Shown: positions 1 through 8,532 of the stretch, piece by piece | Numbering within the stretch: the stretch's first letter is position 1 | Layout of the letters: each line of letters begins with the position of its first letter | Source of the DNA: Sulfoacidibacillus ferrooxidans | GTDB lineage: Bacteria; Bacillota; Bacilli; Alicyclobacillales; SLC66 | Direction of reading: 5' to 3' | Length of the DNA stretch: 64,000 bases | NCBI RefSeq assembly: GCF_022606465.1 | Contig: NZ_JALBUF010000002.1 | Location: 186,001-250,000 of the forward strand | Translations under genes and position numbers: made by a program | Notes under the pieces: model-generated | Databases searched by the model: none | What the model was told of the DNA's origin: nothing | Seen by the model: only the letters and a program-made list of their open reading frames with translations

Positions 1-20
1 TTTAATAGTCAGACAGACAT

Positions 21-52
21 TAAAGCGGATTCGCGCCTCGATTCGCGCTTTA
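21..52. repeat. Short hairpin and direct repeat ahead of the peptide transporter
   Basis: A 7-bp inverted repeat (TAAAGCG at 21-27, CGCTTTA at 46-52) encloses a 9-bp direct repeat GATTCGCGC at 28-36 and 40-48. It lies just before the first gene's ribosome binding site (GGAGG, 76-80). It may be the leader of the operon or the tail of something outside the window; no function can be assigned. Confidence 0.3.
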
Positions 53-86
53 TCATCAAGTAACAGGCTTCATACGGAGGTGCGCA

Positions 87-1058
87 GTGGCTGAACCATT
101 ATTGAAAGTTCGAAATTTAAAGACGTATTTCATTAGTAAGAATGCTACGGTAAAAGCAGTGGATGGGGTTGACTTTGAAGTCTACCCAGGAAAAGTGCTT
201 GGCATCGTAGGTGAATCTGGTAGTGGTAAGAGTATGACGTCGCTCTCAGTGATGCGGCTGGTACCAGGCCCACAAGGGAAAATCGTAGAAGGCGAGATTT
301 TACTTGAGGGAACAGATCTGTTACACATTTCAGAACGTGCCATGCGCGATGTTCGTGGCAACCGCATTGGGATGATTTTTCAAGAACCGATGAGTGCATT
401 AAACCCTGTGTTAAAAGTGGGTGAACAGATCGGTGAAGTGCTGATTCGCCATCGCAAACTGACGAAGGCTCAGGCAAAGGTGCAGGCGATATCGCTTTTG
501 CGCAGTGTGGGATTTCCTCGCGCAGAGCAGATAGTGAATGAGTTTCCGCATCAGTTGTCTGGAGGCATGAGACAGCGTGCGATGATTGCTATGGCGATGG
601 CTTGTCAACCATCCTTACTGATAGCAGACGAACCAACAACAGCTCTTGATGTGACGATTCAGGCGCAAGTATTGGACTTGATGCGCAGCTTGAAAGATCA
701 AAATGGCACTGCGATTCTATTAATTACGCACGATTTAGGTGTAGTTGCAGAAATGGCTGACGATGTGGTGGTCATGTACGGCGGACAGGTAGTGGAGTCG
801 GCGTCTGCAGATGAGATCTTCGATCATCCAGTGCATCCATATACACAGGCGTTGATGGCATCTATTCCATCAATCGAAGAGGAACGCGAACGTTTGTTGA
901 CGATACCTGGAACGGTTCCGAGCGCAGCACATTTTCCCGGAGGATGTCGTTTTGCAGATCGCTGCACACTTGTGGAAGATCGTTGTCGTGAACAAATGCC
1001 GGAATTGCGTGAAATTGCTGCAGGACATACAGTGCGCTGTACTGTGGTCAATGGGTAA
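87..1058 (+). CDS. Peptide ABC transporter ATP-binding protein (OppD/DppD family)
   Basis: This is one of two ATPases that would power a di- or oligopeptide importer at the inner face of the membrane. The sequence shows Walker A (GESGSGKS, about residues 42-49), the signature LSGGMRQR, Walker B (LLIADEPTTALD) and the H-loop (LLITHDLG). The cysteine-bearing oligo_HPY tail typical of OppD/DppD follows (CRFADRC and later cysteines). The 323-residue length is usual for the family. The GTG start at 87 has GGAGG at 76-80. It is the first of five same-strand genes (ATPase, ATPase, binding protein, two permeases). The substrate could also be nickel or another small solute, since these families overlap. 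Confidence 0.93.
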   Translation: MAEPLLKVRNLKTYFISKNATVKAVDGVDFEVYPGKVLGIVGESGSGKSMTSLSVMRLVPGPQGKIVEGEILLEGTDLLHISERAMRDVRGNRIGMIFQEPMSALNPVLKVGEQIGEVLIRHRKLTKAQAKVQAISLLRSVGFPRAEQIVNEFPHQLSGGMRQRAMIAMAMACQPSLLIADEPTTALDVTIQAQVLDLMRSLKDQNGTAILLITHDLGVVAEMADDVVVMYGGQVVESASADEIFDHPVHPYTQALMASIPSIEEERERLLTIPGTVPSAAHFPGGCRFADRCTLVEDRCREQMPELREIAAGHTVRCTVVNG

Positions 1059-1070
1059 GGGGGGACTTAG

Positions 1071-2078
1071 ATGAGCACGGTAGAAACAAAACTTACTGAG
1101 AAGCCCTCCGCATCGCAACCACTCCTGCAAGTGGATCATGTAAAAAAATATTTCCCCATTATGGGTGGGGTGTTGCGGCACACGGTGGGGCAAGTCAAAG
1201 CAGTAGACGATGTCTCTTTTACGCTAAATGAAGGGGAGACACTTGGACTTGTTGGAGAATCTGGATGTGGTAAGTCTACGCTTGGTCGCGTGATCATGCG
1301 GATCTATGAACCGACAGAAGGCACGCTGTCGATTGGCGGGCAAGACATTAGCCACGTCAAAGGCGAGAAATTGCGAAAGCTTCGACATGATTTTCAAATG
1401 GTCTTTCAAGATCCGTATTCTTCGCTCAATCCGCGAATGAGTGTAGGGGCTTTAGTAGCAGAACCACTGATTGTAAATAAACGCGGCACACGTTCACAGA
1501 TTCAAGACGAAGTGGTTTCACTACTTGCAACAGTTGGGTTAAATCCAGAGGCGCGCGTGCGGTACCCTCACGAGTTTTCTGGTGGGCAGAGGCAACGGAT
1601 TGCCATCGCAAGGGCACTGGCACTTCACCCAAAGTTAATCGTTGCAGACGAAGCGGTTTCTGCTCTTGACGTGTCGATTCAGGCGCAAATCTTAAATTTA
1701 CTTTCTGATCTCCGAAAAGAATTTGGCTTATCTTATGTGTTTATCTCGCACAATCTCGCTGTCGTAAAGCACGTGAGTGATCGCGTGGCTGTCATGTATC
1801 TCGGTCGACTCGTAGAGCTTGCGCCAAAAGGCTCTTTGTACACAAGTCCACTTCATCCATACACGCAGGCACTATTATCAGCGGCACCAGAACCGAAGCG
1901 GCATGTCACACGTGAACGGATTGTGCTTGTGGGTGATGTACCAAGTCCAGCGAAACCGCCTAATGGTTGTGCTTTTCACACACGTTGTCCAAAAGTGATG
2001 GATGTCTGTCGCAGTATTCGGCCAGAACTTGAGGAATACACGCCAGGACAATATGTCGCTTGTCATTTGTACTCGTAG
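1071..2078 (+). CDS. Peptide ABC transporter ATP-binding protein (OppF/DppF family)
   Basis: This is the second ATPase of the peptide importer and would form a heterodimer with the product of the preceding gene, which ends 12 bases upstream. It shows Walker A (GESGCGKST), signature FSGGQRQR, Walker B ([12 protein letters not shown]) and an oligo_HPY C-terminus with cysteines (CAFHTRCP). The Walker B tail reads DEAVSALD rather than the common DEPTSALD, a tolerated variant in OppF-like proteins. The ATG at 1071 follows a GGGGGA ribosome binding site. Family assignment is firm; the transported peptide is unknown. Confidence 0.93.
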   Translation: MSTVETKLTEKPSASQPLLQVDHVKKYFPIMGGVLRHTVGQVKAVDDVSFTLNEGETLGLVGESGCGKSTLGRVIMRIYEPTEGTLSIGGQDISHVKGEKLRKLRHDFQMVFQDPYSSLNPRMSVGALVAEPLIVNKRGTRSQIQDEVVSLLATVGLNPEARVRYPHEFSGGQRQRIAIARALALHPKLIVADEAVSALDVSIQAQILNLLSDLRKEFGLSYVFISHNLAVVKHVSDRVAVMYLGRLVELAPKGSLYTSPLHPYTQALLSAAPEPKRHVTRERIVLVGDVPSPAKPPNGCAFHTRCPKVMDVCRSIRPELEEYTPGQYVACHLYS

Positions 2079-2106
2079 TATCACATGATTTCAGGGGGTT
2101 AAATAG

Positions 2107-3840
2107 ATGAAAAAGAAATCAACAATGGTCTCTGCAGCAGCTGTTGTTACACTATCTGCATTGCTTGCTGGATGTGGAGGAAATACAGCTCAACCAAATG
2201 GTAGTAATACATCCAGTGCATCAACAACACCAGTCAATGGTGGCACTATTACTCAAACATTTCCGACTGCATTTGGTTTGAACTTTATCCCTTATTTATC
2301 TACTTCAGCCTATACCACACAGGCGTGGTCGCTGCAGTTTGATTCCATTCTACAATATAATGCCAAAGACCAATTAGTTGGCGACCTTGTGGATAAATGG
2401 CAAGTGGCTCCAAACAAGAAAATGTACACCTTCTATATCAATCCAAAAGCCCGTTGGTCAAATGGCACGCCTATTACATCGAAAGACGTACAACTTGGTG
2501 TAGACTGGTTGCTTTCAAAAAGCTACAACGTGACTGACGGTGGAGCATACGGCTATATCTTAGCAGACATTGTGGGTGTTCCTTCTAGTGGATACTTGCC
2601 AGATGGCCAAACACCTTCTGGATTTAAGATTATCAATTCACACGAATTTACGATTTCTTTGCAGCATGCAGATGCAGCCGTGCTAACAGCTGATCTCTCT
2701 GGCATCGTACCACTCCCATCGTCTATTCTTGGGAATATTCCGATGTCTAAGTGGAAGGGTTCTTCATTTGATCGCATGCCGACAGTTGGCAGTGGTCAGT
2801 TCATTATGACGAATCTCGTACCAGGTCAAGCAATAACGCAAAAAGCCAATCCTTACTACGTATTTGGCAAGCCGCATATTGAATACAACGTATGGAAAGT
2901 AGTTAGTACAGATGTAGTTGATGGTGACCTTGCATCAGGTCAAGTTACCATCGCTGGCATTCATGCAACAGATGCCTCAAAAATGAAGCAGTTACCGAAT
3001 TTAAATGTAAATGTAGAGCCTTCAAATGCCTTTGATTATCTCGGCTGGCGCTTAAATAATGCAGAATACGGATCGGTATTCAGTCATGTGCGATTCCGTC
3101 AAGCAGTTGAATATGCGTTGAATCGTCCTGCGATGGTTCAAGCGTTATACGACGGATATGGGGTAGTTGAGAATGGTCCACTGCCGCCTATTAACTTCTG
3201 GTATAACCAAGCACTCAATGGTACTTATGCATACAATCCTGCGAAAGCGAACCAACTGCTCAATTCGCTAGGTATGAAGATTGTCAATGGTTGGAGAACT
3301 CTTCCTAATGGTCAACCCTTTACACCGACCATGACAATTTCTAGCGGCGATGCTAACATCGAACGCCAGGCAGACTTCATTCAGCATTATCTACAACAAG
3401 TACACATTAACATGAAAATTCTTCCGCCTATCAACTTTAATACGATCTTAAATCAACTTAATGGTGATGCAAATGGCAAACAGCCGATTCAGGCCTTCCT
3501 ACTTGCTTGGGATCTTGGCAATGATCCAGATCCGCGCGGTCTGTGGCGTTCAACCGATGACATGAATATTACTTCGATTGACTGGACCAACACAAACGAT
3601 CCTGCCATTAAAGAAAATGACAAGTTGATTCACGAGCAACATACGCGTAAAGCGTTCAATTTACAATACCGAATCAATATACTCGATCAGTGGCAGCAGT
3701 TGCTCAATCAACAGATGCCAGAAAACTTCTTGTTTGACGAGGATAGCGTGACGGCATACAACAAAGACTTGCATGGCGTCGTCTTCTCGCCATATGGAAC
3801 GCTCGATGAATACAAGTGGTGGATTTCGCCATCTAGCTAA
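2107..3840 (+). CDS. Extracytoplasmic peptide-binding lipoprotein of the ABC importer (SBP family 5)
   Basis: This is the solute-binding protein that would capture peptides outside the membrane and pass them to the two permeases. A lipoprotein signal is visible: basic MKKK, a hydrophobic stretch, and lipobox LLAGC with the lipidated cysteine at residue 23, followed by a Ser/Thr/Asn-rich linker. The rest matches the SBP_bac_5 layout, including the VRFRQAVEYALNR motif near residue 330 and a late NDPDPRGLWRS segment. Its length of 577 residues is usual. An inverted repeat follows the stop and may set its mRNA level apart from the permeases downstream. Confidence 0.93.
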   Translation: MKKKSTMVSAAAVVTLSALLAGCGGNTAQPNGSNTSSASTTPVNGGTITQTFPTAFGLNFIPYLSTSAYTTQAWSLQFDSILQYNAKDQLVGDLVDKWQVAPNKKMYTFYINPKARWSNGTPITSKDVQLGVDWLLSKSYNVTDGGAYGYILADIVGVPSSGYLPDGQTPSGFKIINSHEFTISLQHADAAVLTADLSGIVPLPSSILGNIPMSKWKGSSFDRMPTVGSGQFIMTNLVPGQAITQKANPYYVFGKPHIEYNVWKVVSTDVVDGDLASGQVTIAGIHATDASKMKQLPNLNVNVEPSNAFDYLGWRLNNAEYGSVFSHVRFRQAVEYALNRPAMVQALYDGYGVVENGPLPPINFWYNQALNGTYAYNPAKANQLLNSLGMKIVNGWRTLPNGQPFTPTMTISSGDANIERQADFIQHYLQQVHINMKILPPINFNTILNQLNGDANGKQPIQAFLLAWDLGNDPDPRGLWRSTDDMNITSIDWTNTNDPAIKENDKLIHEQHTRKAFNLQYRINILDQWQQLLNQQMPENFLFDEDSVTAYNKDLHGVVFSPYGTLDEYKWWISPSS

Positions 3841-3878
3841 GGAAGTCACGCGTTTCACAGCTACACTGTATCCATATA

Positions 3879-3902
3879 GGGGCAGGTTGTATGACCTGCC
3901 CC
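3879..3902 (+). terminator. Intra-operon hairpin between binding protein and permease genes
   Basis: A perfect 9-bp GC-rich stem (GGGGCAGGT, loop TGTATG, ACCTGCCCC) lies 38 bases after the binding-protein stop. No T-run follows, so it is more likely an mRNA-stabilising or processing hairpin, or a weak terminator, than a full stop. Such hairpins often raise binding-protein levels over permease levels. Confidence 0.6.
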
Positions 3903-3936
3903 ACCTACTTCTAGATGTGGAAGGGGCATACTTGTT

Positions 3937-4902
3937 TTGGCAACCTATATTATTCGCCGCCTTCTTGGCTTAATTCCGACGTTGATTGTCATTACGATTA
4001 TTGTGTTTATTCTCATGCACTTGATGCCTGGCAATGCATTTCTTGCCTTAACACAAAATCCTCATATTAAAGATGCGTCAGTGGTGATTCAACGCAAAGA
4101 AGCTGCAGCGGGTCTCAATCTGCCACTATGGCAACAATATGTTAACTGGGTCATGAATTTACTCCATGGAAATTTAGGATCTTCTTATCAGTACCAAGAA
4201 CCAGTATCTCGACTGATTGGCTTCTCGTTACCTAATACTTTGACGCTTGCTATTACTGCAGAGATCATTGTATTGCTCATTGGTATTCCAATGGGGGTTT
4301 TACAAGCAAGTCGAGTCAACAAAGGGTTTGATGTAAGCACATCGTTTATTGCGGTGCTCTTGTATTCAATACCTGGATTTGTATTTGCATTATTCTTGAT
4401 CTACATTTTCTCTTTTACGCTAAATATCCTACCGTCGTTTGGTACAGTCACACCTGCAGTGCCGTGGTCGGGTGATCTTGGTGATCGGATCTCTCATTTA
4501 ATTTTACCTGCACTCGCTCTATCACTACCTTCCGTTGCATTTTATTCCCGCTTAACACGGGGCAATACGCTTCAAGTCATCGTTCAGGATTTTGTTCGAA
4601 CAGCGCGCTCCAAAGGATTGCGCGATGGGCGAGTGTTATTTCGTCACGTGTTGCGAAACGCGATTATTCCTATCATCACGCAGTTTGGATTTGATATTGG
4701 TGGATTATTTAGTGGTGCCGTATTAATTGAGGAAATTTTCACATGGCCTGGCATGGGGGAACTCACTGTAAGCGCAAATTTAAATCGCGACTATCCTGTG
4801 ATTTTAGCGACTACCCTTATTTTTGCGATAACAGTCCTGATCGGTAATCTGATTGCAGATATCCTGCTTGCGGTTGCTGACCCGCGAATTCGGTACAACT
4901 AG
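3937..4902 (+). CDS. Peptide ABC transporter permease (DppB/OppB family)
   Basis: This is a membrane-spanning half of the import channel. It begins with the family-typical IIRRLLGLIPTLIVI segment and has about six hydrophobic helices. The cytoplasmic coupling region (RTARSKGL followed by HVLRNAIIP, about residues 220-245) contacts the ATPases. The length of 321 residues is standard. Start TTG at 3937 is supported by GGAAGGGG at 3919-3926. It is followed almost immediately by the second permease gene. Confidence 0.92.
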   Translation: MATYIIRRLLGLIPTLIVITIIVFILMHLMPGNAFLALTQNPHIKDASVVIQRKEAAAGLNLPLWQQYVNWVMNLLHGNLGSSYQYQEPVSRLIGFSLPNTLTLAITAEIIVLLIGIPMGVLQASRVNKGFDVSTSFIAVLLYSIPGFVFALFLIYIFSFTLNILPSFGTVTPAVPWSGDLGDRISHLILPALALSLPSVAFYSRLTRGNTLQVIVQDFVRTARSKGLRDGRVLFRHVLRNAIIPIITQFGFDIGGLFSGAVLIEEIFTWPGMGELTVSANLNRDYPVILATTLIFAITVLIGNLIADILLAVADPRIRYN

Positions 4903-4913
4903 GAGTGAATAAA

Positions 4914-5819
4914 GTGGCTGTACAAGCGTTGCAAAAAAATATGAATGCATCAAACAAAAAAGAAAAAGTGAAGGCACCGTGGAAATTATCGTTACAACGT
5001 TTTATGCGCAATCGATTGGCATTGGCAGGTGCCATTATCTTATTAGCGATTGTCTTTGTCACAATAGCTGCACCGCTTTTTACTCCGTATAATCCCACTG
5101 CCATTAATATTATGAATACGAACTTGGCGCCGTCTGCTGCTCATCCGCTTGGAACAGACGGATCAGGATATGACAATCTAGCGCGGTTGCTGTATGGTGG
5201 GCGCGTAGACTTGACCGTTGCTGTAGCGGCTGCTGTGATGACCATGTTGATCGGGGTAGTCTACGGTGGGATTTCGGGATTCTTTGGTGGCTGGATCGAC
5301 AATTTGCTTATGCGTTTTGTTGACATTATGTTAAATTTCCCCTTTATCCCGTTCATTCTTGCGTTAGAGGCGATTTTTAATACTTCAGGGGTCCTTATTT
5401 TAATTACTGTTGTATCTTTGACTGCGTGGCCGGGACCCGCGCGTTTTATGAGGGGTATTTTCTTACAATTGCGTGAGCAAGATTATGTGCTAGGAGCTGT
5501 TACCATTGGGGCTAGTAAATGGCGTATTATTTTTCGGCATATGTTGCCAAATACCATTAGTAGTTTAGCCGTTTTGGTGAGTATGGCTGTAGCAGGATAT
5601 GTTGGATTAGATGCTGGTCTTACTTTTTTGGGTCTTGGGTTACCGCTGACGGTACCATCGTGGGGTGGAATGCTGAGTCAAGCATCCAATTATATCGATA
5701 TGCGGACAGAGCCGTATCTATGGATACCTCCTGCGGCTATGATCATTTTAACGATCTTATCGGTTAATTTTATTGGTGACGGTTTGCGAGATGCATTTGA
5801 TCCACAAGCGCGTTCCTGA
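4914..5819 (+). CDS. Peptide ABC transporter permease (DppC/OppC family)
   Basis: This is the second channel subunit. The N-terminal region has the OppC_N pattern (FMRNRLALAGAIILLAIVF), then HPLGTDGSGYDNLARLLYGGR, typical of DppC. A coupling segment is visible near REQDYVLGAVTIGASKWRIIFRH. I chose GTG at 4914 because AGGAG (4901-4905) lies 8 bases upstream; an in-frame GTG at 4905 overlaps that site and is unlikely. This is the last gene of the operon, with a terminator 69 bases later. Confidence 0.92.
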   Translation: MAVQALQKNMNASNKKEKVKAPWKLSLQRFMRNRLALAGAIILLAIVFVTIAAPLFTPYNPTAINIMNTNLAPSAAHPLGTDGSGYDNLARLLYGGRVDLTVAVAAAVMTMLIGVVYGGISGFFGGWIDNLLMRFVDIMLNFPFIPFILALEAIFNTSGVLILITVVSLTAWPGPARFMRGIFLQLREQDYVLGAVTIGASKWRIIFRHMLPNTISSLAVLVSMAVAGYVGLDAGLTFLGLGLPLTVPSWGGMLSQASNYIDMRTEPYLWIPPAAMIILTILSVNFIGDGLRDAFDPQARS

Positions 5820-5887
5820 TCGTTAAGTGAATAAACGCAACTTATCCGTTGCGTGCAGTGAAATGTAAGTTGTATAGTGGGTAGAAC

Positions 5888-5916
5888 ACCAGGTCAACAA
5901 TGGCCTGGTTTTTTTA
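5888..5916 (+). terminator. Rho-independent terminator of the peptide transporter operon
   Basis: ACCAGGTC and GGCCTGGT form an 8-bp stem with one G-T pair and loop AACAAT, followed directly by a run of T. Confidence 0.9.
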
Positions 5917-6107
5917 TTTGTAAGGTGTTGCAATTTTTGCACGTCAGGAATATAGTAAGGATGTAAGTGTCGCTTAGGAAACTTTTTTTCTTGAACGACA
6001 ATATGTGTGATCGAGCTAAATTAGGGTTATGATTCTCATGGAACGTTGATCATGTGCAAGTCATATGAGCGGGTGCACTACAGTCCAATAAAGGAGGCAT
6101 GTTGGTC

Positions 6108-7433
6108 ATGTCGATGCAGGCTCCAAGCCGAGAAGATGCAGCACGAGCTCTTGATCGGATTAAAGTGGGTAGAGCAAGACAAGGACGGTCACGGCTGCGG
6201 TTGCTGTGGTTGCTCGTAGGTCCAGGCATTTTAGTGATGTTAGGTGAAAATGATGGACCGTCGATGTTGTCTTATTCAGCGACAGGTTCGCAGTTTGGCA
6301 TTGGATTCTTTCTCCCGTTTGTCGTTTTTACATTTATGTTGGCTTTTGTGGCACAGGAGATTACAGTTAGACTTGGGGCCGTATCTAAGGCTGGGCATGC
6401 AGAGTTAATTTATCGGCGGTTTGGTAGGTTTTGGGGTAATTTTGCAATGATTGATTTGCTTTTTACGAATGTCTTAACTTTAATTACTGAATTTGTGGCA
6501 GTTGTTGCGGGCGCTTCATATTTTGGAATCTCAAAGTATATCGCAGTGAGTGTGGCTTTGCTTGTCGTGGTGGTAGCACTGAGTTCGCGGAGATACTGGT
6601 CGTGGGAAAGAATCACGATGGGGCTTGCCCTTCTCAATTTGATCTTTATACCTGTTGCCATCATGTCTCATCCGGATTGGAGTGCAGTGGGAGGCTCATT
6701 TTTAGACTGGTCTCCATTGCCTTCAGGAGGGCTCAACTCGAGTACAGTGATCATTTTATTATCAGATATTGGTGCTACGATTACACCGTGGATGCTGTTT
6801 TTTCAACAAGGGGCAGTTAGTGATAAAGGGCTTGCCGTGCGCGACATTAAATTAGGACGTATCGATACAGGGATAGGAGCGTTACTTGCGGCGCTAGCTG
6901 CGGTTGCCTGTATTATTGCCACTGCACCGCTGTATATTCATCACATGAATGCTGGTCAGTATGGTGCCGCACAGTTTGCACAAGCACTTGTACCCTATAT
7001 TGGGCATGTTGCAGCTACATTGTTTGCCATTGGAATTCTTGAAGCGGGACTTGTAGCTATTGTAGCAATATCAACTTCTTCTGCGTATGCATTTGGTGAA
7101 GTCACGCAAAAGGCACATAGTTTAAATCGCCCCTTTCGTGAGGCAAAAGGATTTTACTCGATCTTGTTTTTGGTTGCTGCATTAAGTGGAGCTATCGTTC
7201 TCATTCCGGGCTTCCCACTGGAGTTTGTAGTCATCATTGTCAATGTGTTAGCTGTACTCACGATGCCACCTGCAATTGGGTTTCTGCTTCTCTTAGTCAA
7301 TGACAAAGAGATTATGGGTGAACACCGCAGTGGTTGGTTTTTAAATATACTTGGTGTAGGCGTTGGTGTATTTGTTTCCCTTGCAGGTATTCTGTATGCA
7401 ATCACAGTTATTTTCCCTAATCTTCAATTATAG
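6108..7433 (+). CDS. Atypical NRAMP-family metal transporter, first paralogue
   Basis: This is an integral membrane protein with about eleven helices, related to the NRAMP (MntH) divalent-metal/proton symporters. The first helix begins LLVGPGILVMLGENDGPSML, which aligns with the NRAMP helix-1 region but lacks the DPGN metal motif. The helix-6 region reads GATITPWMLFFQQGAVSDKG, where classical NRAMPs have MPH. The changed metal site suggests other selectivity, as in NRAMP-related magnesium transporters; that is inference. ATG 6108 is chosen because AAGGAGG (6091-6097) is 10 bases upstream; ATG 6099 is too close. A second copy lies at 32.6 kb. Confidence 0.82.
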   Translation: MSMQAPSREDAARALDRIKVGRARQGRSRLRLLWLLVGPGILVMLGENDGPSMLSYSATGSQFGIGFFLPFVVFTFMLAFVAQEITVRLGAVSKAGHAELIYRRFGRFWGNFAMIDLLFTNVLTLITEFVAVVAGASYFGISKYIAVSVALLVVVVALSSRRYWSWERITMGLALLNLIFIPVAIMSHPDWSAVGGSFLDWSPLPSGGLNSSTVIILLSDIGATITPWMLFFQQGAVSDKGLAVRDIKLGRIDTGIGALLAALAAVACIIATAPLYIHHMNAGQYGAAQFAQALVPYIGHVAATLFAIGILEAGLVAIVAISTSSAYAFGEVTQKAHSLNRPFREAKGFYSILFLVAALSGAIVLIPGFPLEFVVIIVNVLAVLTMPPAIGFLLLLVNDKEIMGEHRSGWFLNILGVGVGVFVSLAGILYAITVIFPNLQL

Positions 7434-7469
7434 ATGGCTTCTTTTACTAGATAAGGCGAGGTGAAAAAT

Positions 7470-7715
7470 ATGTCGACGTCAACGTCAGAATTGCTGTATA
7501 CATTACCGCAAGGTCGCAACCAATTAAAAGAATTACATGAGCGACCTGAACTAGTAGCGCAAACGCTTGAGGAACACCAAGAGGCTATTGAGAAAATTAG
7601 TAAATTAGGATTGAGACCACTTAGTCCGATGCTGAAAGTGACGATCTGGGGATTGCGACTCTATGTATTGTTTATGGTAGTTGTAGTGATTGTCAGCGCC
7701 ATTCAAAACGTGTAA
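7470..7715 (+). CDS. Small single-pass membrane protein linked to the NRAMP-like gene
   Basis: This 81-residue protein is not one I recognise. It has a hydrophilic N-terminal part with heptad-like charged residues (about residues 15-50) and one C-terminal membrane helix (about 55-78, ending VVVVIVSAIQNV). It starts 36 bases after the transporter stop and before the shared terminator, so the two are probably cotranscribed and it may be an accessory subunit. ATG 7470 has AGGTG 6 bases upstream; the in-frame GTG at 7461 sits inside that site. No paralogue of it follows the second NRAMP-like gene. Confidence 0.65.
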   Translation: MSTSTSELLYTLPQGRNQLKELHERPELVAQTLEEHQEAIEKISKLGLRPLSPMLKVTIWGLRLYVLFMVVVVIVSAIQNV

Positions 7716-7745
7716 TGCAAAAGTATGAATATACGGCTATGATCG

Positions 7746-7781
7746 AGAGGACTGCTTGTTAACATGCAGTTCTCTTTTTTT
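7746..7781 (+). terminator. Terminator after the NRAMP-like operon
   Basis: AGAGGACTGC (7746-7755) pairs with GCAGTTCTCT (7766-7775) with one G-T pair, followed by seven T. Confidence 0.9.
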
Positions 7782-7791
7782 GTGGTTTCTC

Positions 7792-7820
7792 TTGACGAGT
7801 GATGATTGCTCATGTACTCT
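7792..7820 (+). promoter_or_regulatory. Sigma-A promoter of the fadR-like gene
   Basis: TTGACG (7792-7797) and TACTCT (7815-7820) are separated by 17 bases. The predicted start point near 7827 lies just before a FadR-type inverted repeat. Confidence 0.7.
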
Positions 7821-7829
7821 ATATTTAGA

Positions 7830-7847
7830 TGAATGAACAACCATTCG
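7830..7847. promoter_or_regulatory. FadR-type operator (autoregulation of the TetR gene)
   Basis: The 18-bp imperfect palindrome TGAATGAACAACCATTCG matches the Bacillus FadR (YsiA) consensus TGAATGAMTANTCATTCA at most positions. It sits at the expected transcription start and before the ribosome binding site, so binding would block its own gene and probably the etf genes downstream. The consensus is from general knowledge; the match is seen directly. Confidence 0.7.
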
Positions 7848-7859
7848 AGTAAAGGGGAG

Positions 7860-8465
7860 ATGAATCTCATCGCACAGCGTAAGGATGCAGCCAAATATCA
7901 CGCCATTCTCCAATCTGCAATTAAAGTGATGGCTGTGTCTGGCTATCACGGGGCGCAAGTGGCTCGGATTGCACGTGAGGCCGGCGTAGCTGACGGGACC
8001 GTTTACCTTTACTTTAAGAACAAAGAAGATATTCTTATTTCAGTACTGCGAGAAACGATCGGACAAATCGTGATGTTATCGACTTGGCTTGAAGGTGAAC
8101 ATCCAGAACCACTGATGGCACTGCACAAACTCATCGAAGGGCACTTTACGACGCTTGGTCAAGATCCGAATTTAGCTCTTGTCCTGCAAGTTCACGTACG
8201 TCAGTCTGACCCTGTAATTCGTGAACAAGTATCTGATATGATGCGACCGTATCATCGCATGTTGGATCGCATTTTATTATTAGGTCAGGAAACAGGCGTC
8301 TTTCGCGAACCATTTGATGTGCGTATCGCACGGCGGATGATTTTTGGCACAATTGATGAAACAGTGAATGCCTGGATATTTACAGGAGCTAAGTATGATT
8401 TATCAGCGCAGACAGATGTCGTATATGATATGCTTTTACGTGGTATTGGTGGCGATCGCAAGTGA
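7860..8465 (+). CDS. fadR: TetR-family fatty acid degradation regulator (FadR/YsiA-like)
   Basis: This is a DNA-binding repressor whose Bacillus homologue senses long-chain acyl-CoA. The helix-turn-helix is clear (IAREAGVADGTVYLYFKNKEDIL, here residues about 40-62) and closely follows the FadR version of the motif. Neighbours etfB and etfA follow in the same order as in the Bacillus fatty acid oxidation cluster, and a FadR-type operator precedes it. The start is uncertain. AAAGGGGAG (7851-7859) directly abuts ATG 7860, while ATG 7833 lies inside the operator; an AUC at 7869 would have ideal spacing. I use 7860. Confidence 0.85.
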   Translation: MNLIAQRKDAAKYHAILQSAIKVMAVSGYHGAQVARIAREAGVADGTVYLYFKNKEDILISVLRETIGQIVMLSTWLEGEHPEPLMALHKLIEGHFTTLGQDPNLALVLQVHVRQSDPVIREQVSDMMRPYHRMLDRILLLGQETGVFREPFDVRIARRMIFGTIDETVNAWIFTGAKYDLSAQTDVVYDMLLRGIGGDRK

Positions 8466-8532
8466 TGAGTGGCACTGTGGTTGTAAAGAATCAATGCAAT
8501 CCATTCGAAACTATGAGTAGAGGAGAATCTCT

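Noticed and set aside
8466-8532. Second FadR operator before etfB
   Set aside because: A CCATTCG half-site is present at about 8499-8505, but the other half is poor, so I did not call it.
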